A program made the position numbers and the translations under genes. Below are positions 7,949-16,097 of a stretch of 64,000 nucleotides of DNA, one piece after another. The notes beneath the pieces were generated by a model. That model ran no database searches and was not told the DNA's origin. It saw nothing but the letters and a program-made list of their open reading frames with translations. This stretch comes from Pseudomonas sp. CC120222-01a (lineage in GTDB: Bacteria > Pseudomonadota > Gammaproteobacteria > Pseudomonadales > Pseudomonadaceae): positions 496,001-560,000 of the forward strand of contig NZ_QEQQ01000001.1 in the NCBI RefSeq assembly GCF_003097235.1, read 5' to 3'. The first letter of the stretch is position 1. Each line of letters opens with the position of its first letter.

Positions 7949-9403
7949 ATGAGCGTTCTGATCCCCTGCATCATCGCCGGCGGAGCCGGCACCCGCCTAT
8001 GGCCGGTTTCTCGCGAAGCCATGCCCAAACCCTTCATGCGCTTGCCCGATGGCCAGAGCCTGCTGCAGAAAACCTTCATCCGCGCTGCGGCGCTCCCGGG
8101 CGTCGAGCGGGTACTGACGGTGACCAACCGCGAAGTGTTCTTCCGCACCCAGGACGAGTACCGCCAGGTCAACCCCGACAACCTCGCCCTCGACTACCTG
8201 CTGGAAACCAACGGCCGCAACACCGCCCCCGCGATCGCGGCAGCCGCGCTGCACTGCGCCAGGCATTACGGCCCCGACAGCGTGCTGCTGGTGTTGCCGG
8301 CCGACCACCTGATCCAGGAGGCCGAGGCCTTCGCCACCGCCGTCGAGCACGCCCGGCAACTGGCCAACGAGGGCTGGCTGGTCACCTTCGGCCTGCTGCC
8401 CAGCCGCGCCGAAACCGGCTTCGGTTACATCGAGCAGGGCGAGGCAATCGGCAAGCATGCGCATCAGGTCACCTGCTTCGTGGAGAAGCCCGATGCCCTC
8501 ACCGCCCGCGACTACCTCGAAGGCGGCCGCCACCTGTGGAATGCCGGCATGTTCTGCCTGCGTGCCGGTACCGTGCTCGCCGAACTGCAGGCGCATGCCC
8601 CGGAACTGCTGGCCTGCGTGACCTGCTGCCTGGAGCAGAGCGCGACCAAGGAGGGCGACAAGGCGCTGCAGGTGGAACTGGACCCGGACAGCTTCGCCCT
8701 GGCCGAGGACATCTCCATCGACTACGCCTTGATGGAACGCTCCGACAAGGTTGCCGTGGTGCCTTGCGAACTGGGCTGGAGCGACATCGGCAGCTGGGAG
8801 GCCGTGCGCGAACTGCGCCACACCGACGACGACGGCAACCACTGCAACGGTGAAGCGGTGCTGCACGACGTGACCAACTGCTACATCGACTCACCAAAGC
8901 GCCTGGTCGGTGCAGTCGGCCTGGACAACCTGATCGTCATCGACACCCCTGACGCCCTGCTGATCGCCGACGCCGCGCGCAGCCAGGAGGTCAAGGTGAT
9001 CGCCCAGCAGCTCAAGCACCAGGGCCATGAAGCCTACCGCCTGCACCGCACCGTCACCCGCCCCTGGGGCATGTACACCGTGCTCGAGGAAGGCCCGCGC
9101 TTCAAGATCAAGCGGATCATGGTGCGCCCTGGCGAATCGCTGTCGCTGCAGATGCACCATCACCGCAGCGAGCACTGGATCATCGTCAGCGGCATGGCCT
9201 GCGTGACCAACGGCGAAGAAGAGTTTCTGCTCGACACCAACGAGTCGACCTTCATCAAACCCGGCCGCACGCACCGCCTGACCAACCCCGGCGTGATCGA
9301 CCTGGTGATGATCGAAGTCCAGAGCGGCGAGTACCTGGGCGAAGATGACATCGTGCGCTTTACTGATATTTACGGACGCGTCCCGGCGGCAGCCATCGGC
9401 TGA
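7949..9403 (+). CDS. algA: Mannose-1-phosphate guanylyltransferase / mannose-6-phosphate isomerase
   Basis: Bifunctional enzyme making GDP-mannose for polysaccharides: it isomerises fructose-6-P to mannose-6-P and later transfers GMP to mannose-1-P. The 484-residue protein has the nucleotidyltransferase signature GGAGTRLWPVSREAMPKPF (about 11-29), then FVEKPDA and NAGMF, and a C-terminal type II isomerase cupin with RPWGMYTVLEEG and LQMHHHRSEHWIIV (about 370-405). Length agrees with AlgA/WbpW/ManC (about 480). It is not inside an alginate cluster; a glycosyltransferase gene follows 51 bp later, so a manC/wbpW paralogue for another polymer is just as possible. Confidence 0.88.
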   Translation: MSVLIPCIIAGGAGTRLWPVSREAMPKPFMRLPDGQSLLQKTFIRAAALPGVERVLTVTNREVFFRTQDEYRQVNPDNLALDYLLETNGRNTAPAIAAAALHCARHYGPDSVLLVLPADHLIQEAEAFATAVEHARQLANEGWLVTFGLLPSRAETGFGYIEQGEAIGKHAHQVTCFVEKPDALTARDYLEGGRHLWNAGMFCLRAGTVLAELQAHAPELLACVTCCLEQSATKEGDKALQVELDPDSFALAEDISIDYALMERSDKVAVVPCELGWSDIGSWEAVRELRHTDDDGNHCNGEAVLHDVTNCYIDSPKRLVGAVGLDNLIVIDTPDALLIADAARSQEVKVIAQQLKHQGHEAYRLHRTVTRPWGMYTVLEEGPRFKIKRIMVRPGESLSLQMHHHRSEHWIIVSGMACVTNGEEEFLLDTNESTFIKPGRTHRLTNPGVIDLVMIEVQSGEYLGEDDIVRFTDIYGRVPAAAIG

Positions 9404-9425
9404 GGGCTGGCGGACGCGTTTTTTG
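9376..9425 (+). terminator. Candidate intrinsic terminator at the end of the algA-like gene
   Basis: ACGCGTCC (9376-9383) pairs with GGACGCGT (9412-9419), enclosing a smaller GGC/GCC-rich hairpin, and a run of T follows (9419-9424). The stem overlaps the last codons of the upstream gene. If it works, the glycosyltransferase gene needs read-through or its own promoter. Confidence 0.5.
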
Positions 9426-9454
9426 TCCGCAGCCTTCAGCGAGGTTTCCGGTTC

Positions 9455-10702
9455 ATGCGCATTCTCTGGACTCTGCCCTACCTGCCCTGGCCCACCACCA
9501 GCGGCAGCAAGACCCGGCAATACCACCTGCTGCGCGCCCTCGCGCAGCAGGGCCACCGGATCACCTTGCTGGTCCAGTCGAAAATCCCCTTGTGCGATGC
9601 CGCCCGCGAAGCCCTCGAACCCTTGCTCGATCGCTTGATCGTGCTGCCCCGGCGCCCCCTGCACAGCCCGCTCAACCTGCTCGCCTCGCCGATCATCGAC
9701 TACCCGATGCGGGCCATCATCAATGGCCTGGCGCCAGGCTTGCGGCACCAGTTCGAGCAGTTGCTGGACGAACCCTGGGACGTCATCCAGATCGAACACA
9801 GCTACAGCTTCCAGCCTTTCGAAAAAGCCCTGCAGGCACGCGAGTTGCCCTACATGCTCAGCGAGCACAACCTGGAGTCAGTGACCGGTGCCGCCTGCCA
9901 TGACCGCCTGCCGCTGTGGCTGCGCCCGCTCAACGCCTTCGACCGTTGGCGTTACCGGCGCTGGGAACAGCGCGTGCTCCGCCAGCCCACCGAAGTGGTG
10001 GCGGTGAGCCCGCATGATGCCGAGCTGATCAGCCAGGTCAGCGGCCGCCCGGTCAATGTGGTGGTCAACGGCGTCGATTGCGATTACTACCAGCACGTCC
10101 ACCCGGCCCTGCACAGCCAGCGCCTGCTGTTCGTGGGCAACTTCGAGTACGCCGCCAATGTCGAGGCCATCGAATGGGCCCTGGAAGAAATCCTGCCCCA
10201 GGTGTGGATGAGCAACCCGGCGGTACGCCTGGCCATCGCCGGGCATGCCCTGCCAGCTAGCTGGAAATTGCGCTGGAACGACCCTCGCATCGAATGGGTC
10301 GGCTATCGCCCTGACCTGCGCGAACTGCAACGGCGTTCCGCGCTGTTCTTCGCACCGTTGCGCTATGCCGGTGGCTCCAAGGTGAAGATCCTCGAAGCCA
10401 TGGCCGCCGGGCTGCCGGTGATCAGCACCGGCAAAGGCGTTTCAGGCCTGGCTGCCAATAACGGCGAGCATTACCTGGGCAGTGACGACGGTGACCAGTT
10501 GGCGCTGCTGGTCACGCAATTGCTCAACCAGCCGTGGCGCATGTGCCAATTGAGCGAGGCCGGCCGCCAGTTCGCCCGCAATCGTCACGACTGGAGCGTG
10601 GCCGCCCAGCAACTGGAAACGGTGCACATGCGCTTGACCCAGTCGGCACCGGCCGACGCCACCCAAGGCGGTGGCGACTGGCTCGGTCGCTCAGCCGAGT
10701 AG
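9455..10702 (+). CDS. Glycosyltransferase, GT-B fold (GT4-like)
   Basis: Predicted cytoplasmic sugar transferase of 415 residues. The N-terminal Rossmann half starts with MRILWTLPYLPWPTTSGSKT and contains IQIEHSYSF and LSEHNLESV; the C-terminal half has VVVNGVDCDYY, LLFVGNFEYAANVEAI and the donor-binding segment APLRYAGGSKVKILEAMAAG with the conserved Glu. The GDP-mannose enzyme just upstream suggests a mannosyl donor, but this is inference from position only. Its end overlaps the convergent moeA by 12 bp. Confidence 0.8.
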   Translation: MRILWTLPYLPWPTTSGSKTRQYHLLRALAQQGHRITLLVQSKIPLCDAAREALEPLLDRLIVLPRRPLHSPLNLLASPIIDYPMRAIINGLAPGLRHQFEQLLDEPWDVIQIEHSYSFQPFEKALQARELPYMLSEHNLESVTGAACHDRLPLWLRPLNAFDRWRYRRWEQRVLRQPTEVVAVSPHDAELISQVSGRPVNVVVNGVDCDYYQHVHPALHSQRLLFVGNFEYAANVEAIEWALEEILPQVWMSNPAVRLAIAGHALPASWKLRWNDPRIEWVGYRPDLRELQRRSALFFAPLRYAGGSKVKILEAMAAGLPVISTGKGVSGLAANNGEHYLGSDDGDQLALLVTQLLNQPWRMCQLSEAGRQFARNRHDWSVAAQQLETVHMRLTQSAPADATQGGGDWLGRSAE

Positions 10703-11917
10703 TTCGCTCAGCGGTATGAACGGCACGCTGTCGCCCGGCTTCGGCGTGCTGCCTTCACGCACTTCCACCAACCCCTCGGCCCAGGCCGCGCTGCGCAGCA
10801 CACCGGAGCTCTGGTTCTTGTAGATGCGCACCTGGCCATTGTCGATGCGCGCACGCAGGTATTCGCGGCGGGTGCCGGCCTTGGTCCATTCGAAGCCCGC
10901 CGGAACATCGAAACGCAGCGGCGTGACATCGGCCACGCCCTGACGGCGCAGCAGGTAGGGCCGCGTCAACAGGCCGAAAGTGACCAGGGTCGAGGCCGGG
11001 TTGCCGGGCAGGCCGATCACCGGCACACCGCGGTAATGCCCGAAAGTCAGCGGCTTGCCAGGCTTGATCGCCAGCTTCCACAACGCCAGCTCGCCCGCTT
11101 CGCGCAGTGCAGCACCCAGGTAGTCAGCCTCGCCCACGGAGACGCCGCCAGTGGAGAGGATCAGGTCGACATCGCCCAGGCTACCCAGGCACTCGCGGGT
11201 ACGTTCCAGGTCATCGGGAAGAATGCCCATGTCGCGCACTTCGCAGCCCAGCCGCTGCAGCCAGCTGACCAGCAAACGCCGGTTGCTGTTGTAGATCTGC
11301 CCTGGGCCCAGTGGCAGGCCAGGCTCGACCAGCTCATCGCCAGTGGACAGCACCGCCACCCGTACCCGCCGCACCACCTGCAACTGCGCATGGCCAAGGG
11401 TTGCCGCCAGGCCCAGTTCGATAGGGCCGAGCCGCGTGCCAGCGACCATCACCTGCTCGCCCTTGCGGGTTTCCTGGCCCTGCGGGCGAACGTTCTGATC
11501 AAGCGTCAGCGCTTCGAGGAAGCGCACCCGGCCATCGTCCAGCACCTCGGTGTTTTCCTGCATCTCGACACAGTCGGCACCTGCCGGCATCGGCGCACCG
11601 GTGAAGATCCGGGCGCAAGTGCCGGGCTGCAAAGGTTCAGGTGCGTGACCGGCGAAGATCCGCTGGCTGACGGGCAAAGGCTCACCCTGCAGATCGGCCA
11701 GGCGCAAGGCATAACCGTCCATGGCACTGTTCGGCCACGGTGGCAGGTCGAGCGTGGCCACCAGTTCGGTGGCCAGCACGCGGCCTTCGGCCTCGGCCAG
11801 CGAGACGTTTTCGGTTTCCGTGATTGGCGCGGCCTCGGCCAGCGCCAGCAGGCGCTCCAGGGCTTCTTCCACCGGCATCAGTGGCCGGGCAGCGGGGGCC
11901 TCAGCCACGGCTGTCAC
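10691..11917 (-). CDS. moeA: Molybdopterin molybdenumtransferase MoeA
   Basis: Inserts molybdate into adenylylated molybdopterin, the last step of molybdenum cofactor synthesis. The 408-residue protein shows the MoeA order: N-terminal LDLPPWPNSAMDGYAL (about 55-70), RIFTGAPMPAGADCVEMQE, the MPT-binding domain with VLSTGDELVEPG, STGGVSVGEADYL and GLPGNPAST, and the small C-terminal domain. It begins with GTG at 11917 inside the end of moaB (17-bp overlap), so both are one operon; an ATG at 11878 is an alternative start. Confidence 0.93.
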   Translation of the reverse strand: MTAVAEAPAARPLMPVEEALERLLALAEAAPITETENVSLAEAEGRVLATELVATLDLPPWPNSAMDGYALRLADLQGEPLPVSQRIFAGHAPEPLQPGTCARIFTGAPMPAGADCVEMQENTEVLDDGRVRFLEALTLDQNVRPQGQETRKGEQVMVAGTRLGPIELGLAATLGHAQLQVVRRVRVAVLSTGDELVEPGLPLGPGQIYNSNRRLLVSWLQRLGCEVRDMGILPDDLERTRECLGSLGDVDLILSTGGVSVGEADYLGAALREAGELALWKLAIKPGKPLTFGHYRGVPVIGLPGNPASTLVTFGLLTRPYLLRRQGVADVTPLRFDVPAGFEWTKAGTRREYLRARIDNGQVRIYKNQSSGVLRSAAWAEGLVEVREGSTPKPGDSVPFIPLSELLG

Positions 11918-12440
11918 AGGCCGGTGCCTGTTTCAGGTGGGCGACGAAATTGCACGGCCGATGGCGGGCATCCAGCTGCTCGGCGAGGATGCCGTCCCAA
12001 CCGGTGCGCACGGCATTGGTCGAGCCCGGCAGGCAGCACACCAGTGTGCCGTTGGCCAGGCCGGCCAGGGCGCGCGATTGCACGGTGGAGGTGCCGATGT
12101 CGGCCACGGAAATCTGCCGGAACAGTTCGCCGAAGCCTTCAACCTGCTTGTCCAGCAGGCAGGCGACAGCTTCTGGCGTGCTGTCACGGCCGGTAAAGCC
12201 GGTACCACCAGTGATCAGCACCACCTGCACGCTGTCGTCGGCGATCCAGGTAGCGACCTGGGCGCGGATCTTGTACAGGTCGTCCTTGAGCAGCACGCGT
12301 GCGGCCAGTGTGTGGCCAGCGGCGGTGAGGCGCTCGACGAAGGTCTGCCCGGAGGTGTCAGTTTCAAAGGTGCGGGTGTCGCTGACCGTGAGCACGGCAA
12401 TGTTCAGCGCCACGAAGGGGGTATCTGCCTTGGCTTTCAT
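11901..12440 (-). CDS. moaB: Molybdenum cofactor biosynthesis protein MoaB
   Basis: MogA/MoaB-type protein that binds molybdopterin and probably adenylylates it before MoeA acts. It has 179 residues; recognisable are LNIAVLTVSDTRTFETDTSG (about 13-32), VLITGGTGFTGRDSTPEAV (about 84-102) and LPGSTNAVRTGWD near the end. It is the first gene of a two-gene operon with moeA and overlaps it. Nitrate reduction, encoded partly elsewhere in this window, needs this cofactor. Confidence 0.93.
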   Translation of the reverse strand: MKAKADTPFVALNIAVLTVSDTRTFETDTSGQTFVERLTAAGHTLAARVLLKDDLYKIRAQVATWIADDSVQVVLITGGTGFTGRDSTPEAVACLLDKQVEGFGELFRQISVADIGTSTVQSRALAGLANGTLVCCLPGSTNAVRTGWDGILAEQLDARHRPCNFVAHLKQAPACDSRG

Positions 12441-12608
12441 GGGTGTCCGTCGCAGGGAAAGGGGATGGGCGCAGTTATATCACAGGCAGCCGTGCAGGCC
12501 GTCACAGGTCAATAACCCAGGCTTGCGGCTATGCTGGAATGTAAAAGGAACTTGCGTGGACGCCCTGCGTCATAAAGTCATCTTGCACCATCGCACTGGA
12601 GAAACACG

Positions 12609-12830
12609 ATGATTCAACGGACCCTTCCCGCCTTCCTGCTCGCCCTGGGCCTTGGCGCCCTCGCTGGCTGCGCATCGCCGACCGTGATCACCCTGAACGA
12701 CGGCCGCGAAATCCAGGCAGTGGATACCCCCTCCTATGACGAGGACTCCGGTTTCTACGAATTCGAACAGCTCGACGGCAAGCGCACGCGCCTGAACAAG
12801 GACCAGATCCGCACCGTCAAGGAGCTCTGA
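12609..12830 (+). CDS. YgdI/YgdR family lipoprotein
   Basis: A 73-residue lipoprotein precursor. The hydrophobic signal ends in the lipobox LAGC (Cys about residue 21), so it is lipidated and membrane anchored. The mature part holds TVITLNDGREIQAVDTPSYD and YEFEQLDGKRTRLNKDQI, typical of the YgdI/YgdR family with its small SH3-like barrel. Function unknown. GGAG precedes the start by 7 bases (12598-12601). Confidence 0.88.
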   Translation: MIQRTLPAFLLALGLGALAGCASPTVITLNDGREIQAVDTPSYDEDSGFYEFEQLDGKRTRLNKDQIRTVKEL

Positions 12831-12909
12831 CCCGGGTGTTCTGGCGGATAAGCCCTTTCAACAGCAAGGGCTTGCCGGCAAAAATGCTATGCAGTAGGAT
12901 TTTGGTCAT

Positions 12910-12986
12910 CGGAGTGTAGCGCAGCCAGGTAGCGCGTCTCGTTCGGGACGAGAAGGCCGCAGGTTCGAATCCTGTCTCTCCGACCA
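12910..12986 (+). tRNA. tRNA-Pro (anticodon CGG)
   Basis: A 77-nt gene that folds as a cloverleaf: D arm GCGC/GCGC, anticodon stem TCTCG/CGAGA with loop TTCGGGA giving anticodon CGG, T arm GCAGG-TTCGAAT-CCTGT, encoded CCA. It closely resembles E. coli proK. The acceptor stem has one U-U mismatch (position 6-67). The last 14 bases and one more form the left attachment site of the downstream island, so integration rebuilds an intact tRNA gene. Confidence 0.96.
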
Positions 12987-12987
12987 G
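12973..12987 (+). repeat. attL core repeat
   Basis: TGTCTCTCCGACCAG, the 3' end of tRNA-Pro plus one base. An identical copy lies at 21528-21542; the flanking bases differ, so identity is exactly 15 bp. Confidence 0.9.
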
Positions 12988-13030
12988 CTCCTTGTTTCAG
13001 CCAGTTTCAATCTGCGCGAGAAACGCCCTA

Positions 13031-13060
13031 CAAAGCCCGCCCCGTGCGGGCTTTGTCGTT
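13031..13060 (+). terminator. Terminator supplied by the element behind tRNA-Pro
   Basis: CAAAGCCCGC (13031-13040) pairs perfectly with GCGGGCTTTG (13046-13055) over 10 bp, followed by TCGTT. Because integration separates the tRNA from its own terminator (now at 21548-21582), the element seems to bring a replacement with a similar GCCCGC/GCGGGC core. Confidence 0.65.
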
Positions 13061-13100
13061 TCACGCTGTACCATACTGTATCGCCCCATGTCGTGTCGCC

Positions 13101-13150
13101 GTGTATGCTGGCGTGTATTCGCTCCAGTTAATCGAACCTGAGGCATACAC
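13101..13150 (+). promoter_or_regulatory. Candidate left arm-type integrase sites
   Basis: GTGTATGC (13101-13108) and GTGTATTC (13113-13120) lie 12 bp apart, with an inverted copy GGCATACAC at 13142-13150 just before the integrase start. A matching 12-bp-spaced pair lies at the other end (21445-21465). This is what arm sites of a tyrosine integrase look like; the inverted copy could also let the integrase repress its own gene. Confidence 0.6.
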
Positions 13151-13152
13151 CA

Positions 13153-14379
13153 GTGAAGCGTAGTCAGATCAAGCGACGGCCTCTCGCCGACACTACCCTC
13201 TCAAGCCTTGAGCCCGAGGCATCTGTATATCGCGAGCATGATGGCAGCGGCCTTTACTTCCGCGTTAAGCCAAACGGACTGAAATCGTGGGAATTGCGCT
13301 ACAAAAAACCTGATGGCAAATGGTCATGGGTCGGAATCGGAGCCTTCCCCGAAACCACTGGCGCTAAGGCCAGAGACAAGGCCGCCACCCTTCGCAAGGA
13401 TATCTCCGCCGGCACCAGCCCAGTAGTGGCTAAGCGCGAGCGCCAGGCCGCTCAGCGGCAGGCAGCGACCAACACGTTCGAACTGCTCGGCAGGGAATGG
13501 TTCCAGTCTCGCCGCACAGGGTGGCAGCCCGGTACTGCGAAGCGGATCATCGGCGCGCTGGAGCTCCATGTCTTCCCGGTCTTCGGCACTCGGCCATACA
13601 CGAATATCTCGCCCATGGAGTGGATGGAGTTTTTCCGAGGCCTGGAGAAGAAAGGCATCATCGACCAAGCCGGCAATATCCGGCGCTTTTGCAAAGAGGC
13701 ATACGACCTTGCTCGCGTCACCGGGCGAGCCGAATACAACCCGGTGGAGGGCCTTCACAAGTTTCTCCAGACGCGCCAGGCGGAAAATTATGCCCATGTG
13801 CAGACGGATGAGCTACCGGCCTTGCTGCGTGCCATACGTGCCTACAGCGGCTCAAAGATCGTTGCGCAGGGCCTGCGACTGCTCACGATGCTGGCCGTTC
13901 GCCCAAGCGAACTACGGGAAGCGTCCTGGGCAGAGTTTGACCTGAATATCGGGAACTGGAGCATTCCCGCTGCGCGAATGAAGAAGCGGCGCGACCATGT
14001 GGTGCCCCTGCCCCGCCAGGCGATTGAAGCCCTACGCGAGCTTTATCGCTTCACCGGCGCGTATCCATTGTTGTTCCCGGGCCGCAATGACCGCACCAAA
14101 GCCCTTAGCAACATGACTTTCAACATGGCCCTCTCTCGCCTTGGGTACGGCGGTCGACAGACCGGCCATGGCTTCCGACACATTGCATCCACGATCCTGA
14201 GAGAACAGGGGTTCCTCAAGGATCACGTTGAGGCCCAACTGTCTCACGCTGAGGATGGCGTCGCTGCCGTATACAACAAGGCCCAGTACATCGACCAGCG
14301 CCGCGCGATGATGCAGTGGTACGCCGATCACCTGGATACATTGGCATCTGGCTCGACCGAAGCGAAAACGAATGATTGA
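13153..14379 (+). CDS. int: P4-type tyrosine integrase
   Basis: Site-specific recombinase of 408 residues that would insert and excise the element at tRNA-Pro. It has the N-terminal arm-binding DUF4102-like domain (about 1-95, with DGSGLYFRVKPNGLKSW), a core-binding SAM-like domain (about 105-205) and the catalytic domain. Catalytic residues fit the family: R250 in VRPSELR, H339 and R342 in GHGFRH, H365 in LSHAED, and nucleophile Y374 in VYNKAQY. The start is GTG; no earlier ATG is available in frame. It overlaps the next gene by 8 bp. Confidence 0.95.
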   Translation: MKRSQIKRRPLADTTLSSLEPEASVYREHDGSGLYFRVKPNGLKSWELRYKKPDGKWSWVGIGAFPETTGAKARDKAATLRKDISAGTSPVVAKRERQAAQRQAATNTFELLGREWFQSRRTGWQPGTAKRIIGALELHVFPVFGTRPYTNISPMEWMEFFRGLEKKGIIDQAGNIRRFCKEAYDLARVTGRAEYNPVEGLHKFLQTRQAENYAHVQTDELPALLRAIRAYSGSKIVAQGLRLLTMLAVRPSELREASWAEFDLNIGNWSIPAARMKKRRDHVVPLPRQAIEALRELYRFTGAYPLLFPGRNDRTKALSNMTFNMALSRLGYGGRQTGHGFRHIASTILREQGFLKDHVEAQLSHAEDGVAAVYNKAQYIDQRRAMMQWYADHLDTLASGSTEAKTND

Positions 14380-15031
14380 GCCACTTTTCCTGAGCGTCGA
14401 TGAATTAGCCGAGCGATGGGGCGTAACTCGCCGGCAAATACTCGAGCACGGCATGATAATGAGGTTTCCGACCTGGTACATGTTCGATGGGACGATCGTT
14501 CAACACCCTAGTCTCGATAGGCCGTCAATGGATTACTACGGCCCAGTCCGGGCGCTTACAGAAACCATTTCGAGACTGATGATCCAAGAGGAAATTCCTC
14601 ATCCAACCTTCGCTCTAGGATCAAAACCCGAGGTCTACCTCAAGTTACTCACCGGCCAGGGATTAGCTCCAGAGGACATTATCCAGCTTGCGCCAGGCCA
14701 CCTGGATAATTGGAAAGAAACCCTCTCCATTACCGAGCTGCTGATTCCTATGCAGAGTATCAAGTACCTCGAGCGCGCCAAAGATTTTGAGCAGCCCAGA
14801 TCCGTGAAGCCTCGGCCCAGGACCGCCACTCAAGAGGCTATGGTCCTTGAGGCGATACGGGAGCTTGGCCACGACCCTGGGGCGCTCCCCAGCCGGCCGG
14901 CTGGCCACCCAGGCGTCAAGAAAGCTGTGTTCGCCAAGTTGTCTGGCCGAGCCGATTTGTTCACCGACAGCTCATTTACGAAAACATGGGGGCGCCTCAG
15001 GGCAAGCGGAAAAATCGTCGGCGGTGAATAG
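14372..15031 (+). CDS. Hypothetical protein with N-terminal helix-turn-helix, coupled to the integrase
   Basis: A 219-residue protein not recognised with certainty. Residues 6-30 (LSVDELAERWGVTRRQILEH) look like a MerR/excisionase-type winged helix. The C-terminal 70 residues (from about ATQEAMVLEAIRELGHD on, including KLSGRADLFTDSSFTKTWGR) resemble domains at the end of phage-type regulators. Its ATG lies inside the integrase stop region (8-bp overlap), so both proteins are made together. An excision factor or integrase regulator is plausible; a defence or cargo role cannot be excluded. Confidence 0.75.
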   Translation: MIEPLFLSVDELAERWGVTRRQILEHGMIMRFPTWYMFDGTIVQHPSLDRPSMDYYGPVRALTETISRLMIQEEIPHPTFALGSKPEVYLKLLTGQGLAPEDIIQLAPGHLDNWKETLSITELLIPMQSIKYLERAKDFEQPRSVKPRPRTATQEAMVLEAIRELGHDPGALPSRPAGHPGVKKAVFAKLSGRADLFTDSSFTKTWGRLRASGKIVGGE

Positions 15032-15336
15032 TGCGCACCAAATCGCGATGTCACGAATGCGCAGCCCGGTGGTGGTAGAGCATTGCTTAGCTAACCTTGG
15101 CAGACCCTTAACCAAAATTAGCAACTTTGTTAATGCTCCCGGCCAGGCCGCACCCCGTGGCTATGGGACGAGTCGTTAGAATAGCGCTATTTTCTACCCT
15201 CTATACACGGGCCAAAACCCGGACCAACCTTAACAAGCAGGTGGTGGCCACCCGAGACGCCCGATCTCCGTGACGTGCGCCGCGGGCGAGTTGGCCTGGG
15301 CTGTGTGCTCAAGGCGCGGGGTGGCTCGCACCAGCG

Positions 15337-15603
15337 GTGTGTCGGCCTGCAGGTGCTAAATGCGAGAGGGCAGCGACGAAGTGTTGGCCAGCAGGCGAGT
15401 GGCTAGGAACGCCTGCAGGGGATTGGCGGGGCACCGGCGTCAGCGACTGGAGACAGCGCCGACAAGCCAAAAGAAAAGGCGATGACGGCTCAACCGACGT
15501 TCCCCTGATCACTATTCAGGGCATCCGATTGCGCCAAACATCGCCTTATGGAACCGAAGTTCCCCTGATCACAATCCAGGGCGTCGGCTCCGGGCAAGTG
15601 TAG
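15337..15603 (+). CDS. Possible small protein with tandem VPLITIQG repeat
   Basis: Weak open frame with GTG start and no clear ribosome-binding site, up to 88 residues. The C-terminal part contains a 20-residue repeat: DVPLITIQGIR then EVPLITIQGVG. The two copies are 60 bp apart, and three of the four base differences in the core fall at third codon positions, two of them silent, which hints at translation. The N-terminal part (WPAGEW, PAGDW, VSDW) is low complexity. Alternatively the repeats act as DNA or RNA: each holds GTTCCCC and a CCCTG/CAGGG hairpin. Not recognised as any family. Confidence 0.3.
   Translation: MCRPAGAKCERAATKCWPAGEWLGTPAGDWRGTGVSDWRQRRQAKRKGDDGSTDVPLITIQGIRLRQTSPYGTEVPLITIQGVGSGQV
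15499..15583. repeat. Two copies of GTTCCCCTGATCAC spaced 60 bp
   Basis: The segments at 15499-15522 and 15559-15582 share GTTCCCCTGATCAC and then CAGGGC. Each carries the GTTCCCC heptamer that recurs ten times at 16154-16381, and each can form a small CCCTG/CAGGG hairpin. Confidence 0.7.
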
Positions 15604-15794
15604 GGCATTCAAAGGCTGGTGTCGCGCACCTACGGCACTGCCAGTACGCTTGCGGGTGACCAGATTGGGAATGCTGGCCGCGCATCCAGCAGCCGCCCCC
15701 AAGCGCCAGCACGATCCCCCAGAGTCATCCGTCAGCAGCTGACCTGGGCAATGCTCCCAACGAGCGGGTGTCAGCCGTATCGCGAGCCTTTAAC

Positions 15795-16097
15795 TCATCG
15801 CTCGGCTTTCATGGGGATGTTGTCATAGGTGGCTCGCAGGTCGGCGCCTATCAGGCAATAGCGGCCACCAGGCGCATAGCACCGCCGGCAGGTCATTACA
15901 TGGCTGATGTACTGGTCGCGGGCCTGGCGCCATTCAGGGGTGGCATTGGCAGCGTTGGTGTATGGGCTGGCCGGCAATTGCACAGGCTCGACCAGCACCA
16001 GGCGCGGACGATCCAAGGAGCGTTTCGCCATGGGTGGTTTGCCAGCGCCAGCAGCGTTCGGCGGCATGCGATTGAGCAGGTCGGAAAGAAGACTCAT
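15795..16097 (-). CDS. Small cysteine-motif protein of unknown function
   Basis: 100 residues, cytoplasmic, no signal peptide. The C-terminal half has MTCRRCYAPGGRYC, a C-x2-C-x7-C pattern compatible with a zinc ribbon, followed by LIGADLRATYDN. GTGAGG precedes the ATG by about 8 bases. It is the last gene of the minus-strand operon, downstream of the helicase gene with the iteron cluster between. A regulatory or replication-accessory role is possible, but no function can be named. Confidence 0.6.
   Translation of the reverse strand: MSLLSDLLNRMPPNAAGAGKPPMAKRSLDRPRLVLVEPVQLPASPYTNAANATPEWRQARDQYISHVMTCRRCYAPGGRYCLIGADLRATYDNIPMKAER

Larger units (their letters stand above)
15032..15794. other. 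Region between int operon and small Cys gene
   Basis: 763 bp with no clearly recognised gene. The left half (15060-15240) has AT-rich patches. The right half holds the 60-bp near-tandem repeat and weak open frame described separately (15337-15603). No cos-like site or terminator could be assigned. Confidence 0.45.

Noticed and set aside
7949-10702. Alginate or O-antigen biosynthesis cluster
   Set aside because: Only the GDP-mannose enzyme and one glycosyltransferase are present; no polymerase, flippase or other sugar genes are nearby.
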